DNA of 5,278 bases from Candidatus Woesearchaeota archaeon (GTDB lineage Archaea > Nanobdellota > Nanobdellia > SCGC-AAA011-G17 > VGLX01), in the NCBI GenBank assembly GCA_016866645.1, contig VGLX01000102.1:1-5278 (forward strand), in the 5' to 3' direction. Shown piece after piece: positions 5,218-5,278 of this stretch (the first letter of the stretch is position 1; each line of letters begins with the position of its first letter). Position numbers and translations under genes: made by a program. The notes under the pieces were generated by a model that saw nothing but the letters and a program-made list of their open reading frames with translations, ran no database searches and was not told the origin of the DNA.

Positions 5218-5278
5218 AGTAAGCATTTGCCATGTGTGATTGTTGAGATTCCGGTACTCTGACCACAACTGCTCCAAC
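5035..5278 (-). CDS. Lysine-rich 15-residue repeat protein, upstream fragment (5' end outside window)
   Basis: The frame is open from the right edge to TAG 5035-5037. The first TTG at 5277 is not a supported start, so the gene begins outside the window. The product holds TEEEKLQKKKDYYQKN, then NRAKLLERSKSW, NKDKASLHKKNY and NREK, with anchor Asn residues 15 apart and an aromatic residue four before each. After NREK the frame loses the pattern (CAVPEGCGIRRT, stop), while the next frame picks it up. It was probably one continuous gene with the fragment ending at 4784. The charged helical repeats resemble low-complexity repeats I recall from viral and mobile-element proteins, but no catalytic domain is visible and no function can be given. 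Confidence 0.6.
   Translation of the reverse strand, partial: LEQLWSEYRNLNNHTWQMLTEEEKLQKKKDYYQKNRAKLLERSKSWAKNNKDKASLHKKNYRQNNREKCAVPEGCGIRRT
5074..5078 (-). other. Frameshift site in the repeat protein gene
   Basis: The minus strand reads AGGGAAAAGTGTGC. With four A's the frame runs GAA AAG TGT and stops at 5035. With five A's it would read GAA AAA GTG TGC and enter the frame that ends at 4784, keeping the 15-residue spacing. A lost A in this homopolymer, or a -1 slip of the lysyl-tRNA from AAG to AAA, both give REKVC. Confidence 0.65.

Overview
The window looks archaeal, most likely from a small-genome lineage of the DPANN type; the phylum-level placement is an inference. The reasons are TATA boxes of the form TTTATAAA or TATATAAA with an upstream purine-rich BRE, two genes whose start codon sits where transcription should begin (leaderless), strong GGTGA-type Shine-Dalgarno sites on other genes, T-tract termination, and an MNKRGQ-type pilin-like N-terminus. 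Every gene I can support is on the minus strand, so the reading order runs from high to low coordinates.

From the right edge (5278) leftwards there is first a lysine-rich protein of 15-residue repeats. It enters from outside the window and is split by a single-base frameshift at about 5075-5078. Its stop codon lies inside the TATA box of the next gene, pcm (protein-L-isoaspartate O-methyltransferase, 4117-4758), which appears to be leaderless. Next is a TATA box followed by a perfect 17-bp palindrome at the expected transcription start. It is followed by a two-gene unit: a 74-residue protein of unknown function (3789-4013) and ppsA, phosphoenolpyruvate synthase (1366-3750), which has all its catalytic motifs. 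A T-tract after ppsA is the likely terminator.

Downstream is a five-helix membrane protein (721-1278). It has no ATG, GTG or TTG at its evident N-terminus; a perfectly spaced Shine-Dalgarno site points to an ATT codon instead. Last, a leaderless gene with a pilin-like N-terminal anchor starts at 680 and runs off the left edge.

The genes do not form one obvious pathway. ppsA serves central carbon metabolism (interconversion of pyruvate and phosphoenolpyruvate), pcm is protein repair, and the two leftmost genes belong to the cell envelope. The points most worth following up are the palindrome on the ppsA promoter, the ATT start, and the frameshift inside the regular 15-residue repeat array. 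I see no tRNA, rRNA, CRISPR array, insertion sequence or credible plus-strand gene, and nothing that amounts to a new defence or mobile system.
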